From Symsagittifera roscoffensis (Eukaryota > Xenacoelomorpha > Acoela > Convolutidae): a stretch of 64,000 nt of DNA. Location: positions 14,109,599-14,173,598 of the forward strand of contig NC_087064.1 in assembly GCF_963678635.1 (NCBI RefSeq), given 5' to 3'. Position 1 is the stretch's first letter. The number at the start of each line of letters is the position of its first letter. The position numbers and the translations under genes were made by a program. The notes beneath the pieces are model-generated. The model ran no database searches, was not told the origin of the DNA, and was given only the letters and a program-made list of their open reading frames with translations. Below are positions 15,201-24,200 of this stretch, one piece after another.

Positions 15201-18200
15201 AAACGAAAAGGACAGAGCTTAAGTCCACGACCATGAAGCCGAAAAATCATCAGCAGAAAATTATTATCAAACTCTATAATTATACATACAAAAGTTTGAG
15301 TTCTAGATATAATAACAAGTACCCTAGCAGCAGCGGTAGTTAAATTTGAATTTTCATCAAATTGAGCATGTCAGCATCGTAAGTGATTCAACTGATTTTG
15401 TTAAACTAGTTGTTTACCCGAAAAAAGTCCATATTCCGAGTTGATAACGCTTGCTAATCGCAAGTGTAAAAAAAAGTCAAAACGTAACAAAAAACGGTCA
15501 AAATCAAAATTTGAGTTTTCCGAGGACCAGAAATTTGTGAACAATTTTTGGGCGTAGCCTCTGATGCAGAAAAGCTTCCCACAACTCTTTCCTTCGATTT
15601 AACCCGAAATCTCAGATTTGGCAGGGTAGGTTTTGAGAAAAACATTTCCCCACAGACTTTTTCAAAGGCTGCAGAAGGTGAAGTAAGGTAAAAAAAGAGA
15701 CTAGGATATTATGCAGGCACTTAGAAGAGTGGCGTTTTTTTTTCAAAGATAGCACTTTTTTGTAAGAATCGGTAGTGTAGTTTTCGGGTAAAAATTTCTA
15801 AAGCGTCTCAAAAATTAAAATAAAGTAAACACAAAAAACTTGATTTGATTTAAAAAAAATCTCAACTTTTGAATTTCGAAGAAAAAAGTAGACACCCTTT
15901 GGGCTCTTTGAATTCACTGAACAATTTATGCAATTTATGACCGGCGCTTTTTTGATAACATTAACCCAACTAGAGAAAACTGGATCAATAGGTAAAGTTT
16001 TTATTCCGCTGGAAATCTAAAAATTAAATCGGATAAAACACAAGCTACAAAATCTCCTAATATAACAAGAGCAGAATATATATGCTGAAATTGAGCACTA
16101 CGGTCGAAAAAAACGAACTCGTATTATAACAAGCGTTTGCTAGTGCAATTATCTATGTGGGACCTGAAGACCGACCCAGTGAATTAATTAGCAATGGGGT
16201 AACCTTCATGCCGGGGAAAAATTCCCATCCAGGCGACAATTCATTCTCACTCTTTCAGGGTGGTCGGAACAAATCGCGAAGGCACCTAAGCCGTATAACC
16301 AGAGCGCTAGTAATTCCGAACGGGGTATTCTCAATTTCATTGAATTCAATTCTCTAAATTGAAGATTTTTCTTAGTCAATTTCAGGATATGAATACATAC
16401 ACCGAGTTAATTTTTTTTTCATGCTTAACGACTAAAAACTTGACTAACTGTAGAGATTATTTCTTAGCAATGGAATGTATGAACGATCAATTTTTCAAAC
16501 AGATGGAATTGAGTATAGGCCACTAGTTTTTGTATACTAGCGTTGTTCATTAATTGCTGATCTGTTTAACATAGCGAACTAAGTCCCTTTTCCATCCTCT
16601 CTAACCTTGTCATATTGGACGACGAGTGTTTTGATTTGGGATTGTGAGATAACTGAGGCGAGAACGTAGACTGTATAGCAAGCACGAACGGGCCACAATT
16701 ATCTGGACGAAAATCCGAAAAGACGATATTGCACGGAACATCATAGCCGTCACTCATACGGTCGTTAACCACGGCTGCTTGTTGCTGCTTCGAGCAAGGG
16801 TGTTGTTCGCCAGAACAGGGAACAAAGTACGGGTTGCAGATTCCATTGTAAGTGACAGATTTTTTGTTCGAAACATCTTTTTTAGGGCTAATTTGGTTTG
16901 TTATCTTGGCACCAGTTTCTTTTTTATTCTCGGTGTTAACAGTAGCTCGAGTAAGTCGAGGACTATGGGTGAAATGTTCAAGTGCTTGTTTGTCTGCGTT
17001 CCACTGGGGACCAGATTGAGGAAACAAAACTTCTTGTGATGTGCTGTTATAGACGTTCAAATTGCTACCAGACAAACCCCCCGTCTCCAGGTTAGCACTT
17101 TTGACACAGCAAAGCGACGAGAGGGATGCCATGAAAACCCCTGTGTTAAATCTCCGATTCACTCCAAGTAAACTAATACCAAGAGATACAATGTTTCAAA
17201 ACCATGAGCGATAAACTTACTTAAAGATCATAAGCAAACCATAAGAATTTTGGAAAGGTAGTTTTTGATCAGCGAATTTCTTGTGGAAATTATGGAAATG
17301 CAGTGGAAATTATGGGAGATAACTAACACGAAGACGAAAAGGCTGGTAGCGAAACAACATTGGGGCTCGGAAATGTAATAACGCTAGGTTTTAAAACGAA
17401 TGAAAAGGTAATTTGTTTGCCAAAGAAGGTTAGATTCTAAAGTAGACACGCTTGAAACTACTTTTAATTAAACTTCGCTGATTGAGTTTCACTTTCTTAT
17501 ATGGTATGAAAAGCGAAGACGGTCTTATATCTTCTTATTCTTTCCGAATTAATACCATAAGCATAAATTACTTTGTCATTTAACATCAAGCAGTTGAATT
17601 GATGGAAATAATTTGATCATTAAGGCTATCGTACCGAGAAAAAGATGAATTGGTAGGGAAAACAAAATTAAAGCCTAGATCAAAGGGTATGCCAGCCTCC
17701 CCTAGAAGAACTATTATGATAATGAGGTAATTTTAATAATATAGCTTTGAGCGAATATTTAAAGCTTATGATACAGCCAATAAGCGCATCAATTGAATAA
17801 TGATGAAACAGAACGTGAATAATGAAGTTAAAACGGGACCAGAATTTTCAATTCGAGGTCACAGTAGTCAGCGACGAAATTCATAACTAGGTAATTAGAG
17901 CAGATGTTTCTAAAGTCGAGATTATCACCCACTTGAACCGGGTTAGGTTACTTACTCTTGGTATCATGCTGGTTCTCTTAAAATGTGTGATTTCAATTTA
18001 GGGGGTATATGACTGCAAAGATTTAATAGAGAAAGTTTATAGAGGTTTATTTCATGAACACAAAAAATCGACAGAAATAAGAACTAAACAGACGCCCAAA
18101 GACTTGAAAATTTAAGGTTTTACAGGAGGCGAGACAGGAGTTAAGAAGAAATAACGCGAGAGAAACTCAATTTCAGGTTTCTTCAGCTAAAAGCAGTAAC

Positions 18201-21200
18201 AATTTCTACTCCCGCCCACTCAAGAGAAGTCTAGTGGTCAGTTTAAGTGAAGAGAATATGTCGTTTAAATCAATTATGCCACTTGCCTCAACAGTCTCGC
18301 TACAATCGATCTTCAGCATGGCGCAACTCCATTACTTCCGTCTCAAATGCAATTCACTCTCTATATATCAGCTACAATAGTGCAGTTAGTGCCACTCTAG
18401 ACATGTATGCACACTGCTGTACTCAATCAATGCACGCGATAGAAAGAGGCTTAACTTCAAATTAACAATCAAAACAATGCCACTTTCCCTACTCCCTGCT
18501 ACAGGTAATACAGGCAACCATGGGGACACAGGGTATTGGAATAGGGTATAAATATAATTTGAAAGAGAAATGAAAGAATAGGAAAATTAAAAAGGATATT
18601 TTACTAACTGAAGTCAAATCAGGTCAATACGAAACCTATTCAACTAGAAAACTATATGTTCTATCCCGTTCTGGAGGAAGCACAAAAAATATACAAGAAA
18701 GTGTTTCCGAAGCGCATAGAACCGTACTTTTAAATTGATAAATTAAAAAACTACTTATTTTTTTATGTCGCGTATAACGAGAAGGCCCACAAGCTTCTAT
18801 TTTTATCCTTTAAAAACCATCCCATTCAGCTCTTTTAATTACTCAGTACAGCTAATAAAACAGCTCAGACCTGCAAAGGTCAGCATAACAACTGAACCAA
18901 ACTCGGCACTCTATAGGAAAAAGACTGACCAGACAACAAGCCCCCAAAAGGGAAAATAGACCTGACACCAAGGAGTCCAGACAACAGCAAATTAATAAAT
19001 AATCACATTCACGCCTTGTCTCTCCCTATCTCTCATTACAGCTCCCAGCACGCCAGCTCCGGTCGAAAGAAATCAATCACAAAATGAAGATCTCTTTTTC
19101 AAAGGCCGACTTTAGACTTTATTGCAGAAGATTATTACAGTAGATTCGATCATTCAACTCGACGCGATTGCGTCATGACTTAGCGCGGTTCAAATGTTCT
19201 GAAATATCATCGAGGTAAAGGACAAGTTTCTGCGAATAACCTATTGCTTAAAAAGGGAAGAAAATGCTCGGATAGTCCATTTAAGTCTGACATGACATAA
19301 CAGACGATTTACTAAATTAATCTGTAAGAAAATTGTACAAGGAAATTTCTAGAATTATGAAAGAAGATTGTTAAAAAATAAGATTGTTAAATCAAAATTA
19401 AAAAGCGCTTCAAAATTTTTGAGAAACCAGTTAGCTGAAAATGTCAGAAATTGGGAGACAATTCTATTTGAAAATTTCAGGGATTGAAATATATCAAAGG
19501 GATCATACAAATAAAATATGTATAAGTGAAATTGAACTTGAATGAATTCGTGTTCAAATTCGAGTAACTCAATTTCAAACATGTTTTTTCTACCACTGAA
19601 ATACTTTGTTTTGGTAGTTTCTGTATCGGAAAATTCAGGAACTATAAGTCAGGGTCGAATGAGAGCAGAACAATTTATGCAAAAACCATTTCGTGATTCG
19701 AGAAAAACATTGCATATTTAAAAAACAGAGCTTTCGTTTCGGCAATGAAATTGATAGTTAACTAGGCTTGAAATAAAAACATGTTTTGACCAGTAGCGAA
19801 ACAGAACACATGTACTTATGTCTCTTACAACCTCTAAATAGCATCTCGTTCCCCAAACAAAAACTAATCAGCATGAACATAAATTGTCACGGAGTACTCG
19901 ACACAATAAATTTAAATTTGATATGGTTATAGTCACGCAATCCCTCGCGGCACAAAACACATGTTCAACTGATATGAAAACTTGTCAGATCTCAATTTTT
20001 GAAGCATACCGCACAATGGCTGAGGGTTTCTTAATCTCAGCTATCAACGGTATTGGATATAACGGATCCTAGTCCACAACAAGTTAAACAGAGGCGAAGT
20101 TGTGCTCCGAAAACACACAAGCGAGAAAAAGACAAAAAAGGCAGGTCTATAAAGTGAAAAAAAAGAGAAGGTAAAAAATAAGCTTTTATAAAAACTACTG
20201 CCGTGGCGGATTCGCCCTACGAAACAAACAAAAAAAGTTTCGCGTGTTTTTTTAGCGAAACAAAATAAAATAACAAAGGAAATACGAAGTCAAGATTAGT
20301 AAATTACTAGCTATGGGCGTATATCAAACACTAAAAAACATTCAAATAGCGCGCAGAATTAAAAACAACTTCAATTTGACAACTAAGCCGACATATAAGC
20401 AGACAAATAATTGGCCGACCAATTTATTTGAAACCGAGTATGTCCCGTTTGAAAACAAAACAGGTCCCGGTCAGATTGAAACCCAGGACCTTTACCCTCC
20501 CAAGCAAAATCGTTACCTCCAGGCTAATCGACCCCGAACGCTAAGCAAACTGAATACATAATGAAACAAGCTAGAGATGAGTCCAGACGAGTCCTGCGGA
20601 CAAAGTTGTTTACGGAAAAAACAGTCTAGAACCCGATTGCAAAACTAGTCTCAGCTATCAACTGTCCTAGATATAACGGAGCCTAGCCCACAACAAATTA
20701 AACAGGCGAAGTTGTGCTCCGCAAACTCAAAAGCAAGAAAACGACAAAAAAGCAGCTCAATAAAGTGAAAAAATTAAAGAGGTAAAAATAAGCCTGGAAA
20801 TAAAAACCACTGCGGTGGCTGAATCGCTCCTACGGCTATGAGGTTAATAGTCCACTAGTCTCCGCAACGGGCCCTTGACAGTTTTATAACAAAAACCACA
20901 AAAAAGCAGCTAAATATACTAAAAAAATTGCCAATTCAATGCAGCGAAGGAGGCACCAAAAAAGCAGACACAACTTTGCATGTAGAAACTTGGAATATAG
21001 CAAACTGAAGGCATCTACACTAGCTTTGCAGGTAATAAATTGGAAAGCATAAAGTCAAATTATTTAAAAATTATGCATTTAAAAAAATTACGAGATATGT
21101 TGAGTTGCAAAATTTCTTTAATCGAGATTTTATCAATGTACCGTTGTTTGAAACAAATAATTTTTTTCGGTTTAATTGATTTTTTTTGCAGCGAAATCTG

Positions 21201-24200
21201 AAAATAAAACTCCATTTTCGAAACTAGAAGTCAATCACGTTTTACGAGACATTTACATAATTCACCCATAATTCGTGATAAGCAACAATTCGTAATAAGG
21301 CATTGACAAGAAGCGAGACGTAAAGAGCGCGTGAGCCAGCGTGTGCCGCTTAACCTTCTATAAAAAATTGTCGCATGTAAGGAATTGCTGCATGTTGCAA
21401 GATGTTCTTTGCTGCATGTTGCAAGATGTTCTTTGCTATAAATGGTCGTTTCACAGAATTGAAGTGAACTTTAAAAGACATCGAAGTCAAACAGCCTATA
21501 AATAATTTGAGGGAAAACAAATTTTAGGACTTTCTTTAATACAAACATGACCTAGAAGATCAACTCACATGGTTCATAAACACTGATATAATTATTATTT
21601 CTGTTTTCCGTCCGACTCTCTGCGCAGAGATTGGGGTTTCGATTTACACCATGGTCAGAACGCAATAACTGAGTCAAAACATCCAAACAGACAGTTGAAA
21701 GAACTCACGGAAACGTCCCAAATACATACACAGAGGCGAAGCAAAGCTTCGCACCACTTTCGATACAACACAAAACTTAATAAAGAAAAAACACAAAAAG
21801 TTTAAACAAAAACTGGATGAACTAAAACATTCGTCTGTCTCGATAAAAAATAACTTCGATACGTATGGAATTTGTCATACTGATGCAAGATGAAATGGAA
21901 AATCTCAAAATTGGACTTAGCCCAAAACCTTGGTTGTTTCTCTACTAAAAAAGAAGACTGATTTTTTTTGAGAAAATGGAATCTTCCCAAGGACAAAACC
22001 TTATTCTTAGACAAAAACTATGAAGTCGCTGCTTCAACCGGTTTTCTCGATTAAACCTTCCATCCAAATTTGATAGGGCAGTTTTTAAAAATCTCAAAAA
22101 TTCAAAAATTTGCCTTTCAAAAATCCATGTTTTCCTGCAAAACGAAGGCCTTGGTCGCTTGAGCAGAGAAAACTCCCAAAACCAGCCATCTCAATTGGAC
22201 ACTTACCTTAAGAATTGGCTGCAACTCCTATTCATTGAACCTAAACCTCAGATTTGGAAGAGCAGTTTTTGAAAAGACGAAAAAAAAATTCAAAAATATG
22301 GGTCAATTATTCCCCCACGAGACATTTCGAAAACTGTATGCAGGTAAACAGAGGAGTGGGCGGTCTTACCATTGATAGTATTTTTGAAGTAGAAAGAGTA
22401 GTCTTCTATCGAACTAAAACTTTTGCAAAAATGAAAAAAAAAATCGAAAGCGTCTCAAAAAAACTCAATCCCACATATTTTCATAATAACTGATTTAGGC
22501 AAGAAAATTATTTGTAAATATAATCAATGCCCAAAAAATATTCCACCAATTTGCTGCCTATATGATATTGTTTTTTTTTGAATTTTCAGAAATTGAGCAT
22601 ATCTTGAAATTTTCCATTCTTACAAAGTTCTTACCATTCAGTGAACAGTTATTTACGGCAAAAAAAGTCTAGTACCTGATTGCAATATCCTTGCTAGTCG
22701 CAAGGGTAGTCCCAAAAACTCTTAAAAAACGTTTTTATATGGAGTCAAACCTCCACTTTGCAAACAAGAGACAACACGCCAAGAAGAAGCTTTAAAAAAA
22801 AGAGGAAAAACGGCACGTAAGGTACACATTAATGAGTTTTAAAAAACAGACTCCCTCTACATCGCTTTTATTGGTAAGTAAAAAAAAACACAAAACTTAC
22901 CACGCCTGTTGTAAGATGATTTCCTTTTAAGCAAAATTTAAAAACGAGAAAACGAAATCAATTGGCTATTCTTTATTCTGCTGGGAAATCATAACATAGC
23001 CAACGGACAATTGGAAAAGACTCAATTAATGCAAGGAAACAGAAAAAAAGACTTGTATCTGAAAAAACTTCAATTTTCGAACTACAAGGAAATAATATAT
23101 GGCCTTAAAGCTTTTTGAATTTCAACAACCTTGTATGATGAATACTTTTTTCATAAACTGAACCCAATCAAGGAAAATTGGAGCTTTGGTCATTTTTATA
23201 TTCCACAGTGAAATCTTAAAATTAAAATCCAATTTCAAAGTTAGAAATTAATCATCTTAATTGTGACCGTTACACTTTTGCTGTTTGATAGTGTAGTTTG
23301 CTTTCCTCATAACAAAGGACATTGACTGAAACTAAAAAGAAATCAAAATTCGAACACAGAAAAATCCGATTTGAGCGTGAACAACTAAAACCATTTTGTT
23401 ACAAAGAGGCAAAGCTGAGCTTCGCACCAATTGCAGTACAACAATTATAAAATTAAAACGGCATGGCGCTGAAGAAGAAGCAAAGAAGACTTCGAGCGGA
23501 GAAAAAAAATAAAAGGAAGTAGAAAAAAGAAAAAAAAAGTAATTTCATGATTAAATTTATCTAATTTTTTTCAAGAGGACCTTGTGAGGTTAGTAGTGAA
23601 CAATGAAAAAAAAGCCAGAGTCGTATCGATCTTTAAATCAAAACCGAAAAATTTGCGCGAAACAATACTAGGTAGAAAAGCCGACAAAATTACAACGGAC
23701 AGTCAAACAGCTGAAAATCAACAGAAATATACTGCTTATTAAGAGTCACGAGTGCTTTATGAGAGTGAATACAAAACCCAATTCGTAAAATACACCGAAA
23801 ACAAAGTTTAGGTCGACAATCACAAAGCAATTTTGGAATACAGCAAAACATAGCACAACAAACTGGCAGACAGAAATTGAGACGAAAGCGGCTAAGTTAA
23901 ACATTCAAAAATATAGAATTAAAGATTAAGTTTCAATGTAAGCCCAAGGCCAAAACAGTAGCCATGCTTTTAATTAATATGCGTATAATCAACCAGGCTG
24001 ATTACCATTTGACCATGTTAATTACGGAAAAAGTGAAGCACCCGATTGCAATTTATTGTGGTTTCATAACTAGAAAAATGCTGTCAAGGAAGTTTCATCT
24101 TATTGAACGATGTGTTCGAGAGTATTAGTATTCACTCCAAAACTGAAGATCGTGAAATGAGCCAAAAAAATTACACAATTTAACTCATTGAGGTTGTTTC

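Noticed and set aside
17133-17162. GTG-initiated extension of the 16.6-kb exon
   Set aside because: GTG starts are not expected for this animal gene. The first in-frame ATG is at 17132.
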